Shown here: one piece after another, positions 1 to 11,894 of the stretch
How positions within the stretch are numbered: the first letter of the stretch is position 1
Layout of the letters: each line of letters starts with the position of its first letter
Source: Aphis gossypii
Taxonomy: Eukaryota; Arthropoda; Insecta; Hemiptera; Aphididae
Reading direction: 5' to 3'
DNA: 64,000 nucleotides
Assembly: GCF_020184175.1 (NCBI RefSeq)
Contig: NC_065532.1
Location: forward strand, 39,742,287 to 39,806,286
The notes under the pieces: model-generated
Seen by the model: only the letters and a program-made list of their open reading frames with translations
Database searches by the model: none
Told to the model about the DNA's origin: nothing
Translations under genes and position numbers: made by a program

Positions 1-3000
1 AAAATATTCAAAATTATAATATATATATATATTTTTTTTAAGATTTAAGCATCGTTACACCGAGTATTAAAATATAACGAATCGAATAAAATTTGAATCA
101 TATAAGAGGTATCATTTTAATGGGCAACGAAATGTACTAGAACAGCTTGTATAATCATATAATAATAGTATTATTTCAAACAGAATTGAGCGTGTGTAAT
201 TATCCAAAACCATGCAATCTTAAATATTTTTGATATTTTTGATTAAACTTATTTTACATAATTTAAATCTACTACAGCAAATCATTAATCATAATATCAT
301 ATGGTATGAACAAAAGAGAATTATAAATTGATATTCCATGATCTTATCAAAAGCTAAAAAAGAAAATTTTTTTTTTTTAGTGAGTGCATTAAGTGCATTA
401 GCATATGGTACCATTGCTGTGCGTCAACAAACAATAATGATACAAGACTAAATTACGAGTAAAATATTATACACATATGCCATGTGAATACTTGGGAAAT
501 GTAAAATACCTTCATTTGCAAGCATGGAAAACCAGATACAGGACCCTGAGCGATAATTGTGGGAAGACAATGGGGTAATCATTTTAATTTATATACTAAA
601 CAAATATTTATCTCTTAGATTTTTAAATATAATACCATAATATAAAATACAAGTATAGTAATAAATTTAAAATTACTATAGTCCATCCACTTATACCTTT
701 TGTTTAATTAATATTTAGAGATGGAGGAATAAACTAGTATATATATAAATATATAATTAAAATATTATATATTTATAAAAAATATCCCGGATCCAAGTAA
801 TTTATTGAATTAAAAAATGTATAAACTGTTTAATAGTTACATTATCTGTAAATCGATCATTATCCTATAAATGTCTGTGTCAATTTACATACATAATTAA
901 ATTATTTGATTAGTTATAGGATATTATTTTCCTCGTGAATAAATATTTTTTTTATATATATTTATATTATATAAATATAATTATGTCGTTCGAATCGGTT
1001 GGATTGCTCTCGGACGGAATTACCGGCAGAAAGTATAAACGTTGAATGAAAACCATGTACCTATGTCTACATCATAATATACCTTACACACATAAATACA
1101 AAAAAAGATTGCATATCATCAGTTTTTAGTTCGACACAAAATAAAAATAACTTAAACTCATACAACGATAAATATATAATAGTTGTCGGTGTAGATGTCG
1201 CGTATAATATATTAGTATTTTATAAATACCATTATATTGTTGGACGTTGGTACACATTTGTAAAAGTGCCGGAACTGCGAGCGCACACGTTAATTTACTC
1301 GTTAATTTATATATCATATACCTACACAATATATAGTTCGACATGCACAATATATTAAATATTATAAAATAACTAAACGTAGAACAGTTAGGTAGACACC
1401 TCTCAAAACCGTGTTGCATAACGACTGCGACGATTTAGGTTTCGCATATATATTATAATAGAATAATAATGTATATTATAATAATATCTGTACCGCAATA
1501 CACATTTATTATACACGCCATCAAACAAGCCTCCAACGCCTCCAACATTAATGGGTATGGGGTATAAAATTCCTCGCCAGATCTTAAAAACTCAGACTAA
1601 ACATCATATTCATCATTAATATAAAATAGGTAGCCCGCGGTACATATTGATGTTGTGTTTATTTAAATGACTGAATAAGACAACTATTTTTTTTAGACTT
1701 ATAATAATTTACCTTTACAAGCTTATTACAGCTATGTCCTAGAAATTTTGTTGATAACATTTCGTTATACAAGAATTCCATCGACGTAGCAATAGTCATT
1801 TATCATTAATCATTGTATAATATTATAATAAAATGTATCTAAAGGTATATTATACAAATAATGCTAATATGCTATTAATATCAATACGTAACCTGGCTGG
1901 TACCTAAATCGGTAAGACTAGAACCTTAATTTCTAAAAAAATAAACTAAGAAAACGCTCTATGAAAAATACATTATTACAGTAAAAATTTAAAATAACAT
2001 ACTTTTCAAATGCATTAAAAACTATAAATACCTATAGGAAAATATTATTAAGTAAATATACAAAATCTTATAAAATTAACCCACTGTGCATTTTAGGTTA
2101 CAGAACGTTGTAGCGATGTCTAATTTAAGTTTCAATGCTAACATCGCACCTCAACGTTACCAAAACATCATATTAAATGTAATATATGTTTGTACAAAAT
2201 ATAATATATATTATATTAGCTAATTATTTAGTATTAGAATTAAATAATTTGTTGATGATTATATAATATATTGAATATTGATTGATTGTTTTTTTATGAA
2301 TATAGGTTAATTGCAGAACTCGGCAATTGTTAAAATATTAAAGTGGTGCATAAGAATTTAACTTGAAAATTGTTAAGTATTATGTTATATTTTATTATGT
2401 AACAATTGTATAATCACTAAAAAAATGTTGTAACTACACAAGGATAACTGTTACCCGGTAGTCGGCACTCGGAACTTATAAAATGATTTTTTGGAATGCC
2501 AGCGGGTAATGCACTTCTATTAAAATATTAAGTACCTAGGATCTACCTATATAGATAGATATTTATAATCCAGCTTGTTGGGCGTTGGCACCTATGAAAT
2601 TTAAAATGCAGGATTAGGCAAATTTGAATTTTTTGCGTTGACATATTTAAATAATATCAGATATGAAATTCCATAAGCTTTGACTCTTGAGATAACATTT
2701 ATTAAATTTAAATTTAAGTATAAAAATGTAAAAATCACCCTATAATCTAAAAGTTTTAAAAATTACAAAATATATCCACCCAATATTGCATAAAACAAAT
2801 TTTTACACAAAAATAAACATATAAATATAGTCGTATAATATAGTCGAACTATAACACTAAAAAAATTTAAAGCCCTGAACTACTTTTATTATAAAATCTT
2901 GTTATCGTCTCTCTTAATAAATTGACTTATTACTAGTGGGGGCACTTTATGGAGATTCTTGCAATAGTAAAACTCATTAATTACTTGTAAAGTAAAGTAC

Positions 3001-3879
3001 ATTACTTAAATGGAAATATTCTTTTTGTAAGGTGGAGTATATTAAGTGTCACATACCCACGCGATTCTATAACATATTTGTCTAAAACCTCGTTTGTCTC
3101 TGAATAGACTTTGTTAATAATTATTTCAGTAAAAAACTATCGAAATTTAGTTTGTATTGACAATAATAAGTAAAATTTTTTTTCATAATCCATATAATAT
3201 TATAATCTAGCGCAAGGCTTGAATAAAAATCTTGATTCATTCATATATGTAGAGTCAAAAAATGTTGTTTGTGTTTTAGTATTTCAATCTAAATTCTCAA
3301 ATAAAAAAAAGAGAAATTGCAAGAGGTACTTACAGAAGAAGTCTGAAGTAGTGTACCTACTACCTACATCATTCATTTATAGAAATGCATATCAGTTTAT
3401 ATAGCTATGTAAGTATATATTTTGTATTGTTACTATAGTATTTTATTTTATTATTAGTGTTCAATAATATGGTAGTAGGTTGAATTAATTTTTACCGAAA
3501 TATTATTACATACAATTAGAATAAAACTATTCTACCTATGCACCTAATAATTTGAATTCAATTTACGCGTTGACGGAGTCATTTGTCAAAATCAAAAAAT
3601 CGACAGGCTCTCTATATGCGACAAACCAGTAGTATTAATTATTATTATTATCAGCTGTTGCTATATTACCAACGACCACTTTTTTGCGTTTGTAATTTAT
3701 TACAGAGAAGAGGTCGAATAGTGTTGTATATCGTATACTTCACTTGTACCCCAACGTCCGAAAACCACTAAATCCTGTGACCGTCGTGGCCGGTAACAGG
3801 TTTCCAACAGTTTTTACGTTTTAATGTAACACAATTTTTTTTTCCACTCGTCCGATAAATAATATTATTATGTTATATT
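1..3879. other. AT-rich non-coding stretch
   Basis: This stretch is A+T-rich with frequent in-frame stops on both strands. It holds scattered A or T runs and TATATA tracts, for example at 20-40 and 947-975. The open frames seen here (about 60-100 codons) are made of Tyr, Ile, Asn and Phe codons, as expected from AT-rich DNA, and have no convincing splice context. No RNA gene or transposon ends were recognised. It is probably intergenic or intronic. Confidence 0.6.
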
Positions 3880-4203
3880 ATGAAAATACGTTTTTTATTT
3901 GTGTGTGAAGTTTTCATCTCGTTTCGTTATCGGATTAAGAAGCGAACACGTTTTGACATGATCGTTGTGTCCAATGTCGTCATTATATTATTACGCACGT
4001 TTCTATCTTGTCTCTTATTATCGATGTTGTTTTCCATTCGGGTGTCTCTGCCTACCTTAAGCTGCTCAATACGTTTTACATGGCGAGACGAGAATGACCA
4101 CACCCGTGAAGTGGTCATATTGAGTGTTCGTTTTCGTCTGAAATCGGCACAAAAACGCAAAACTATATTTTATAATCAGTCATATTATAACATACATAAA
4201 TAA
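3880..4203. other. Patch open on both strands, possible eroded or real exon
   Basis: The plus strand has an ATG-started frame of 107 codons with a hydrophobic start (MKIRFLFVCEVFISF). The minus strand is open over 3927-4160 and its first ATG-led part reads MTTSRVWSFSSRHVKRIEQL. On the minus strand, CTTAAG followed by GTAGGC is a possible splice donor. The patch is less A+T-rich than its flanks, which alone lengthens open frames on both strands, so neither frame is well supported. It also contains an inverted repeat, ATGACCAC (4094-4101) with GTGGTCAT (4111-4118), resembling everted nuclear-receptor half sites. I do not recognise a protein family. Confidence 0.2.
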
Positions 4204-6393
4204 TAACATAAAATTGATACAAGAATCATATACTTTTAATGTGCTAATTAATAGTACGATCAAAAATATTATGTGAGATTGAGGCAGAGTGGGTAGACAC
4301 GGGACTATCTAACTATTGTCTAATATATTAATAAACTTATTAAACCAATGTCACACGTGCTAATGGAGAAAACTGCGATTACAACAATCAGTCGTAACAC
4401 CAGTTAGTATAATAATCTAAATTATTATTTTTGAAGGATACGGTCCAACCGTAACAGTCGTATCATCACTTGAAAGTTTTAAAATCTGTTAAACTTTTGC
4501 ATTGTACAAACATATTATTTTAATGAATAAAATACATTATCATATTATATTATGTTGATTATAAAAATCTGCAACATATTAGTGTTCATATTTTTAAATG
4601 TTAAAAAAAATTTAATACATCAAATCTACTTAAATAAACATAAATAAAAATGGACGGATGTTATTAATTATTATTGTTCATATTATTTTTGATTTTTAAA
4701 CTAAACAAGGTTTTCATTCATTTTCATTTGATTTTTTTTTAATTATGTATTTAATGTCTATAAATATGTATATTATAGTCGAATGCACCCCAAAAACTTC
4801 AAGATTTCCTAAAAGCTCTCTAATAATATTAGTATTGGCCTGCAGTATATTAGTATATACTATTTAGAATATTTGGCATCTATATAACGCTCGAACTGTG
4901 TTCCTTTAACATATCATTATTATTGAATATATCATTAATTTCGTCCACTATTGGCTAGCACGTGTTAAATACATAGAATTAATAGTAGTGATATATTATA
5001 AACAATATGTTATTTTATTTCCTAAGTTTATTTGGCCATGCTATTATGGTATGTGTAATATATTATTATCATTTGGTTTTCGATAAATAGCAATTTTTAT
5101 TAAACTAAGTAACTAATTAAAAGATATAATAATAATAATATTGAGATTTTTTAGTTTTTTAAACATAAAAAAACAAGTTAAGTATTTTTTTTTTTTTTTT
5201 CATAACATAAATAATCATGTTATAGAATGTTATTATTTATTGTGGTTTATGTTCTAAAGAATTACATTTTGAGATTTTTTTTCTTGTCGCAAATAAGCAA
5301 TACAACAAACGTATGTGTATCTTTAGTAGTAAGGAGTAATTTTAGCAAAATCAGTCGTGTTTACTTCCATTTTAAGTAAAATAGGTATTTAATTTATTTT
5401 TAAGGACATTTATTTTAAAGTTAAAATTTAGACAATATTAAGTATTTTAAATTTTAAACGAAATATTATAAGAGCTTAAGTTTTTATTGTAATTCAAAAA
5501 TATTTTCATGGGAATTTGAAACTTTTAGGCTAGATATTTTATAATACTTTATACACACAATGACATTTTTAAATACAAAATTTTCAGCAAAAAATAATTT
5601 AACCTATACTGTAATATACTAATAGTAAAACAATAATAAAACTTTATGTAATATAAATATTATATCATCAAATATTCTTATAAGAATAATATATATAATA
5701 CATAGGTTGATTGACTGTTCTCGCTCGTTTTTCGTATGGAATTTTATTATTTTATTTATTATTGAATTCAAATCAACCATGTAAATTACAGTGACTTACT
5801 CAATGACGACTACCTACTCACCTATTGTATAACTGAGCGACTACGTCCCCCTCATTTATAAACGTTTGATTGAGTTATAAAAAAATACATTTTAAATTTC
5901 AAGTTCTTGTAAAACATCTGCAGTGAGTTCTAAATTTTAAAGTATTAAATAATGATATAACATTATCATGTTATATTTTTTAAACTTTACTTTACCTTGT
6001 CCCTGTCGCATAGGTACAATTCTGTCGTTTTACATGAGCTCTAAGTAAAATAATTTAAGTACAGCTTATAATTCAACATTAATTTCCTACTTTATTAATT
6101 ATTGATCTCAAAAAAAAAAAACAATGTTCAAATTTCAATTTTCTTAAACTATATTAATGCAGTTAAAAGTATTTGTATTATTTTATTTTTGATCACTATA
6201 TTGTAATATTATTGTATAGATTTACTTATTTCAAAAATGCTAAAATTTGTTGACTGTTTTAAAGCTATATTATGTTAAAAACTGGTATGGGTAATTCGTT
6301 TTACTGTGAAACATTTTTTATAAAGTACTTGTACTTATATTTATTTACCTAGTTTAAAACTTTCACGGTTAACTGTTGCTAAAGGGACTTCAT
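4204..6393. other. AT-rich non-coding stretch
   Basis: I see no gene here. The stretch contains T-runs (about 5187-5200) and A-runs (about 6109-6121) and many stop codons in all frames. No transposon ends or RNA genes were recognised. Confidence 0.6.
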
Positions 6394-6624
6394 CTATACA
6401 AAAAAAGTTTTATTATTGATTTTTTTCCTACGTCTAGTGGAAAACGTCTGAAGGAAATAACTTCCGGTTCCGAGCGTTCCAGCCAATAGGATTGTGTAAT
6501 ACCAACAATACCATTCCTGCATGTAATCGTTGAAATTATTTCTTTGATTAAAACGGAAAACACACTCAACAGACCGATACATTTCTTGCAGTCGCTGGCC
6601 GAAATAATTATTGTTGCTCGACTC
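6394..6624 (-). CDS. Candidate terminal exon encoding a short membrane segment
   Basis: Read on the minus strand, a good acceptor (a T-rich run ending GTTGTTAG at 6625) is followed by 76 open codons to a TAG stop. The first ATG is codon 15 (6582-6580), in the context AAGAAATGT. Residues 1-37 are polar and begin ESSNNNYFGQRLQEMYRSVE. Residues about 38-58 form a plausible transmembrane helix (WYCWYYTILLAGTLGTGSYF), followed by a basic STRRRKK patch, which would put the C-terminus in the cytosol. An AATAAA motif lies within the last codons. I recognise no family. It could be the last exon of a minus-strand gene, a small one-exon gene, or chance. Its phase 0 start matches the phase 0 end of the candidate exon at 14263-14397. 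Confidence 0.33.
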   Translation of the reverse strand, partial: ESSNNNYFGQRLQEMYRSVECVFRFNQRNNFNDYMQEWYCWYYTILLAGTLGTGSYFLQTFSTRRRKKINNKTFFV

Positions 6625-6924
6625 CTAACAACATGAAATCATAAGCCATATAAAATATTCGTCACAGTAAAATTGGCACAGGTTTGTGAATATTTATTAC
6701 GTGGATTAAAACAAAAATAAACAACTGTTTATGATTACAGTAAATTAACAAAATGACAAATAAAACCATATGTGTAAGAAATAAGAATACATATGGTTGC
6801 ATAATAATTATATCATACTTGTAACTTTAAAGTAATAGATAGGTAAGGATGGACGTAGGTTTAACATTAATCGTAGTCTACAGGGCAAAAATATTTATAA
6901 TTACCGTAAAGAGGTAGATACATA
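6625..6924. other. AT-rich spacer
   Basis: This spacer lies between the candidate minus-strand exon and the MITE. It contains the acceptor-like tract on the minus strand next to 6625. I see nothing else in it. Confidence 0.5.
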
Positions 6925-7174
6925 CAGTAGCGTAGCCAGGGGGGGGGGTTAAGAAGCTATAGCTCCTCTCTACATTGACCTTATTTTTCATATTGTTTTA
7001 AAAAATTTAAAAAATTTTAAATATTTAAATTTAATTATGGAAATTTTTACACAAATTTTAATTATTTAATTAATCTATTTCTTGTTATTAGTTGTGTAAT
7101 AGAATATTTGAGTTAAAAAAGTATTAATAAAAGTGTTTAGACCTCTCTATATAAAAATCCTGGCTACGCCTTTG
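6925..7174. mobile_element. MITE with GCGTAGCCAGG inverted ends
   Basis: The left end CAGTAGCGTAGCCAGG (6925-6940) is matched by an inverted right end CCTGGCTACGCCTTTG (7159-7174), identical at 13 of 16 positions. The 250 bp between them is A+T-rich with no transposase frame, as expected for a non-autonomous miniature element. A run of ten Gs follows the left terminal repeat. Ends of the GGCGTAGCCAGG type are widespread in insect and other animal genomes. I see no clean target-site duplication (GATACATA on the left, GTATATCT on the right), so the copy is probably old or the outermost bases have decayed. Confidence 0.7.
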
Positions 7175-7536
7175 GTATATCTAATAAAATAGAATATAAA
7201 TTATATTACTTGTCTAGTACGAGAAATTAAAATTGACACATGATCATATTATTTTATTGATGTGTTTATTTTTCATTCTAAATATTGCCTACAATCTAGT
7301 GGACAAGTTTATAGTACAGCAACAGGTTAAACTCAAGTTTGCTAGATAGCGCTGGCTGTAACACATTACATACTGCGTATAATAAAATACAATTAAAATT
7401 AATTATCATAATAAAATTCTTAAAATACAAATTAAATGGTTGAAAATTTAAAATTTAAAAATTGTGTTTGTTCAATTTAGTTAGGTTTTCCAAAATTAAT
7501 TAATTTACTGTATACTTAAAATATGAGTTGAATATG
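7175..7536. other. AT-rich spacer downstream of the tRNA gene
   Basis: There is no open frame or repeat end of note here. The spacer separates the MITE from the pol III terminator of the tRNA gene. Confidence 0.5.
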
Positions 7537-7544
7537 AAAAAAAA
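7537..7544 (-). terminator. Pol III oligo-T terminator of tRNA-Ile
   Basis: The plus strand reads eight As. Transcribed from the minus strand this gives TTTTTTTT, beginning three bases after the tRNA discriminator base. A T-run of four or more directly after a tRNA is the standard pol III stop, so this supports an intact, expressible gene. Confidence 0.85.
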
Positions 7545-7547
7545 TTT

Positions 7548-7621
7548 TGGCCCATGGGGGGATCGAACCCACGACCTTCGCGTTATTAGCACGACGCTCT
7601 AACCAACTGAGCTAATGGGCC
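7548..7621 (-). tRNA. tRNA-Ile (anticodon AAU)
   Basis: The 74-nt minus-strand sequence starts GGCCCATTAGCTCAGTTGG and folds as a canonical cloverleaf. The acceptor stem GGCCCAT pairs with ATGGGCC, followed by discriminator A. The D arm holds the pol III A box TAGCTCAGTTGG. The anticodon stem TCGTG/CGCGA closes the loop CTAATAA with anticodon AAT at its centre; A34 would be read as inosine in eukaryotes. The T arm holds the B box GGTTCGATCCC. No intron is present and CCA is not encoded, as in nuclear eukaryotic tRNAs. It decodes isoleucine AUU, AUC and AUA after A34-to-I editing. An oligo-T terminator follows. Confidence 0.97.
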
Positions 7622-8619
7622 AAGATGAGTAATATAAAAATTTTAAATGCTTTTACGAACTCGTGTTTCCAAAATAGTCTTAAAAAATATTATTTACTTT
7701 TACAATTTTAAATATTCAAACAAGCAACAGGAACGAATCCGGCAGAGGAGTTAAGAACTCTCGCCTTTCTCAGTCATATTATTTCTCCAATTTTTTTATG
7801 AATTCAACGAATTATCCTGATATTATGATTATATTTAAAATTTTACTTCGTTGCTTTATAATAATTTAAGGCTGTGAATTTATAGGAAAGTGCATTTTTT
7901 TTTTATTATTGTAAGTACATAATGTGAATTATTTAATAACGAATCCATTTATGAACTATTATTTTGCATTTTTTGACGTTTTTATTTTTTTAGATCAATT
8001 TTTTTCTATTTGTTGGTCATATTTTCCTTTTTTAGTTAATTTTCCGGTATTTTTAAGTAAATTTCACCAATTATTAACATCTCTGAAACCTTTTTTAATG
8101 TTATACACAATTAAAAAAAAATGTTTAACGTGATATTCAAATTCAATCAACATTTTTATTATTATTTATTTTTTTTATTATTAAATAAGCACATTTTTAT
8201 GCATGTACAATTAATGTACAATGTAATGTAGGTACTAATATATAATATCCTATAATATCAATGTAAGTATAAAAATTAAATTAAAAACCATTTTAAATGC
8301 ATTTTATACTATAAATAATTTTTAGCATTTTAAGTGCATATTCTATTGCATATTTTTGACATTTTTAATGCAATTTTTTTAAGTTTTTTAGTGGAACAAC
8401 CAACAGCTCTAATAATAATTAATAATATATTTATTACATTGATTTTCTGACCATTTTAATAATTACTGTTTGCGACTTGTACTGATTATTCATAATACAA
8501 CAGTTGTAGCAGTGCATGGATACAATTTTGAGGAGACTTAACTTTTGTGTATGCAACTATGAAATTGAGTGAATTTATGAATTTGACTTCATAAGGTAAT
8601 TCATTTTAACTACTAAAAA
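7622..8619. other. AT-rich stretch with a T-rich dispersed repeat
   Basis: 7870-7904 reads GGCTGTGAATTT and then GCATTTTTT. A closely similar start occurs at 20180-20217, so this is probably a dispersed repeat. 7725-7790 contains a GGATTCGTTCC-like B box on the minus strand, but I could not fold a tRNA around it. The 69-codon open frame at 7924-8133 is rich in Phe and Leu from T-runs and is not taken as a gene. Confidence 0.4.
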
Positions 8620-8720
8620 GGGGGGATCAAGTGGTTAACGCTCTGCTGTATAGTAGGTATCGAGTGGACCTCGGACCTAAAGTAGGTAACTATAATATAA
8701 AATGAATGGATTAAATTTGA
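8620..8720 (+). mobile_element. tRNA-like SINE head (degenerate)
   Basis: GATCAAGTGGTTA (8625-8637) resembles a pol III A box, and GGTATCGAGTGG (8656-8667) resembles a B box with one inserted base. Their start-to-start spacing is 31 bases, the arrangement of tRNA-derived SINE promoters. It is not a functional tRNA because no acceptor stem can be paired. The body merges into other repeat-like sequence downstream. The call rests on the two boxes only. Confidence 0.4.
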
Positions 8721-8820
8721 ATACTTTGAAAATTTCAGTTGGCTATAAATAGCTCGAAAAAATCCAGAATTTTTTGAAAATTTAACTATATAATATATAT
8801 GTATAGATAACACTACTTTT

Positions 8821-9225
8821 TTTCAGTTTTGAATCGACGACATCATGGGAACTGCTTTCGCATTACTTCCACGATGCATAAATAATACTACTATAAACAT
8901 TTGGTAAGTATTTACAGTGATTGTTTTTGAATTACAACTAGGTATATAAAAAAAAATCGATTTTGTCAAAAACTGATTATGCGTACCTATAAATTCCTAT
9001 TTCCGCTTCACTTTTTGTGGTTTTCCCGATTTTTCTGAAAACTGCTGGAAACTTCGTACTCTTGACCTGTATAATACACCAAGGATATTCACTTTGCCAT
9101 CGAAACCACCTCTGATGTTTTAAATTGAAGCATTATTTCGACCAATTATGGTGTAAGCACACAAAAAAAAAAAATCATTGAAAAATCAATACATTCCTCA
9201 CTCCGTTCAGAATTTAAAATTAATA
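8821..9225 (+). repeat. Dispersed repeat with an exon-like segment inside
   Basis: The stretch 8940-9215, including the block around 9060-9160 and the phrase ACATTCCTCACTCCGTTCAG near 9192, resembles a repeat common in aphid genomes as far as I can recall. Inside it, 8827-8903 looks like an exon: acceptor TTTTTTTCAG, an in-frame TGA, an ATG in good context at 8845, nineteen codons starting MGTAFALLPRCINNTTINI, then donor TTG/GTAAGTATT. Because it sits in repeat-like sequence, it is more likely part of a transposable element, or an exonised one, than a host exon. Confidence 0.4.
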
Positions 9226-9337
9226 TACCTACCTAGTACCTAGTATTTTATAGTTTCTTATAATAATATATTACGTTTTAGGTAACGAAAATTTGTGGAA
9301 AATCGTTGTTCAGCAATAATTCATCTACCGCGGTATA

Positions 9338-9433
9338 ATGTTTCGACGTCTTAATTTAAATGCTAAATCGAAAACGCGCGGTAAACGTACGACACACCAC
9401 CAAAAACGGAACCCAACGAAAAGAGTCGACTGA
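9338..9433 (+). CDS. Small basic ORF, 31 codons, uncertain
   Basis: An ATG follows TATA and opens a frame to TGA reading MFRRLNLNAKSKTRGKRTTH and then HQKRNPTKRVD. Eleven of 31 residues are Lys or Arg, and there are no Glu residues. TTGTTCAG at 9306-9313 could be a splice acceptor. The frame could be a first coding exon, a small peptide, or a chance result of the CG-rich composition entering the 9.5 kb island. No family was recognised. Confidence 0.18.
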   Translation: MFRRLNLNAKSKTRGKRTTHHQKRNPTKRVD

Positions 9434-9489
9434 TGGCTGCAACATCCAATTATTATAATACCTACTTAAATCAATAGTGACTTACGGGC

Positions 9490-10650
9490 AAACGGCAACA
9501 GGTAATACGCATATCATACTATCTTATTATTATTATTATTATTGTTGTACGTACCTATATTATAACATACATACACGGATCGTGGTAGAATATATCGCTG
9601 TTATATTATTATACATACGAGTCCGCAGACGGCGGTGAGTGATCTATGTGACCGGTGTCGCGATCGCGGTAGCCACATCGGCGCGCGGCAGTGGCGGAAA
9701 GTCGCTTATACATACGTTTATATAATATGTATATATTATACGTGTATATGGGTACCCACTCCTCTCCCTCCCCTATCGGGCATACGCATTTTATTATTAT
9801 TATAAACCGATCGGACGCGCTCGCATTCAAACGAACCGTCGTGGAAATGGCGCGCGCGCCCGGACAGGGACACATGTACGCGTACAAATTGAAGTGGACC
9901 GACTTTACGCATATTATAATGGCTATACGTATAGAGAGGCACCTTTATTTATACATATATACGTATGTGTATGGCTACGCGAGTATATATTATTATTATT
10001 ATACAATACTATATACGCGACGAGCGTTTCTCCGCAGCCACCGCCGCTGTGCTGGTCCAGCAGCGGCTATCTCGTCCGGCCATCTACTATTTTACCGCCG
10101 CCGCCGCCGCGAGAGTTTTGCATATTATTGTTATTATTATTATTATTATTATTATTTGAAACGCGTCTATACGTAGGTATATATATATATATATATAATG
10201 AGCTGATCGAAAAATAATAACGTTCGTCCGCGGTCGTTTATATTCGTTCGAGAGTTCCTATAGGTATAGGTACACATGCAACAATAATATACATATAATT
10301 TATTAATATATTATGTGCATTTTTAGAATACATAAAAACCGTCCCTCGTCCCACTATAATATACCCAGTATACCTCCTAACTATATGCGTGCGACCGTGG
10401 TGTGCAGTGTTGTAACGAGGCTTTTGTAAATTCTACCGGAGTGCGTTCGCACAAGTTTTTTATTTTGGAAAACACTTTTTAAACCGATCCAATCGGACGA
10501 TATACGAAAGTATATACATATATTATAATACATAATAATAGTCCCTACGGGAAATCGTGTATGCGTCTTACAATTTATTATGTATAGCTACATATTATTA
10601 CTGCCATATACGTTATAGCTGGTATCCGATATAGGTACCTTATAGCCCTA
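9490..10650. promoter_or_regulatory. CpG-rich island with simple repeats
   Basis: The sequence changes abruptly to CG-rich DNA with many CpGs, interrupted by (ATT)n at 9524-9543, (TTA)n at 10123-10156, (CCG)5 at 10095-10111 and an AT run near 10180-10196. Frames of 92-161 codons on both strands run through these repeats and encode poly-Ile, poly-Tyr or poly-Leu, so I do not call them genes. A GTGAGT donor-like site lies at 9634 after a CG-rich segment. The island could be a promoter or enhancer, but no convincing TATA-initiator pair was found. Confidence 0.4.
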
Positions 10651-11695
10651 TAGTAACACGGTCTTGCGACCTGAGTATATACGGGCTTATACTATAGCAA
10701 TTGAGTTCGAAAACCGTAATTAAGGACATTGAATTTTAACTAGGTATAGGAATGAATATCGATTCTCCGATTTACTTTTTACGAAACAAGTAGGTAGGAC
10801 AAGTGGGTAAAGCACAAATAACACTTGACAAATCTGCAGAATTGAAATTGGTTTTATTAATATTATTTTATATGATAGGCATAGGCCGTAAGGCGATAAC
10901 AGTTTTTAGTTATATTATATGAAATTATTTGAACACTTTTATTATATAATTTGTAATTATAAATTTTATAATGATTATTAAAATATCTTTAAGTCACATT
11001 ACTTTTACAAATATAGGCGCATGTACATGGTTTGAACTATTACGCACTAATTAACGATTCTGACTATACCACAACAATAGCATACATTAATATGCGTATA
11101 GTTTACTCTATGGAATAATTTTTTTTTAATAACTTCAGAAATTTATACGAACCCGATCGTGTCGAATATTAATATATCAATACATATAAAATAATAAGTA
11201 TATATGTATATTATGACTTATGTTATATGAATAATCACAAAAAGTGACTTCGAGTTATTTAAATACGAATTTTCATGCAAGTCTGAAATTCACTTTTGTA
11301 TTTTTTCAATACTTTTATTAATACTGTTAAAAATATTTAATTAAAAAATACAATTGTATTTATTTTCTACGAGCGAATACCCCATTCTACTTCGTATAGT
11401 AAACAATATCGTAAAGGAAAACAAGAGTATGCAAATAGAAACATTTTATAATTTTCAAAAAAAAAAACATAATCCAATGCTGCAATACAGCTGATACATA
11501 ATAATATATTAATCATTATAATATTATGATATTATATTATACAACCAATGACGAATTCTTCAATTATTACAAAGTGTATCTACCTACGATATATGTTTAT
11601 CTGTTATAAACTGTTACGGTCCATGTATAGTCGAATATAATTGGAAATACACCTACTGCGGGGAAGAAAAAATAACTAAAAAAAAAAATATTCAC
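10651..11695. other. AT-rich non-coding stretch
   Basis: I see no gene or repeat end here. A-runs occur near 11458-11466 and 11678-11689; the second is the T-run just past the donor of the candidate minus-strand exon. Confidence 0.5.
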
Positions 11696-11894
11696 CTTCT
11701 ATCAATCGTCTACCAGTCGTCAGACGGTTGTCAAGGCAGACGTCGGACGACAGAGAATAACTGCGTTTCCGAGGCGGGTCATTGTGAAAACGAGGCGGCG
11801 TTAGTTGAATATTGTCTTGAGACGCCAACATAACGCCCATGGGTGTCCCCGACCGTATACGCATTAACGTTGATTTATGTCGTTTTGAACGCAT
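11696..11894 (-). CDS. Candidate coding exon, basic Ser/Arg-rich
   Basis: On the minus strand an ATG at 11894 (context AAAACATGC) opens 66 codons plus one base up to a donor AGAAG/GTGAAT, after which the frame runs into poly-Phe and stops. Residues begin MRSKRHKSTLMRIRSGTPMG, and residues 40-52 read PPRKRSYSLSSDV, which looks like a phosphorylatable linker. The mixed composition differs from the Tyr/Ile-rich shadow frames. No AG acceptor lies close upstream in frame, so this would be a first coding exon ending in phase 1. No family was recognised. GC-richer DNA could also produce such a frame by chance. Confidence 0.33.

Noticed and set aside
7725..7790. Possible second tRNA on the minus strand (GGATTCGTTCC)
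   Set aside because: No acceptor stem or complete cloverleaf could be formed; at most a SINE remnant.
9691..10176. 161-codon plus-strand open frame, the longest in the window
   Set aside because: It runs through (TTA)n, (CCG)n and AT repeats and ends in poly-Tyr; three other frames overlap it on both strands.
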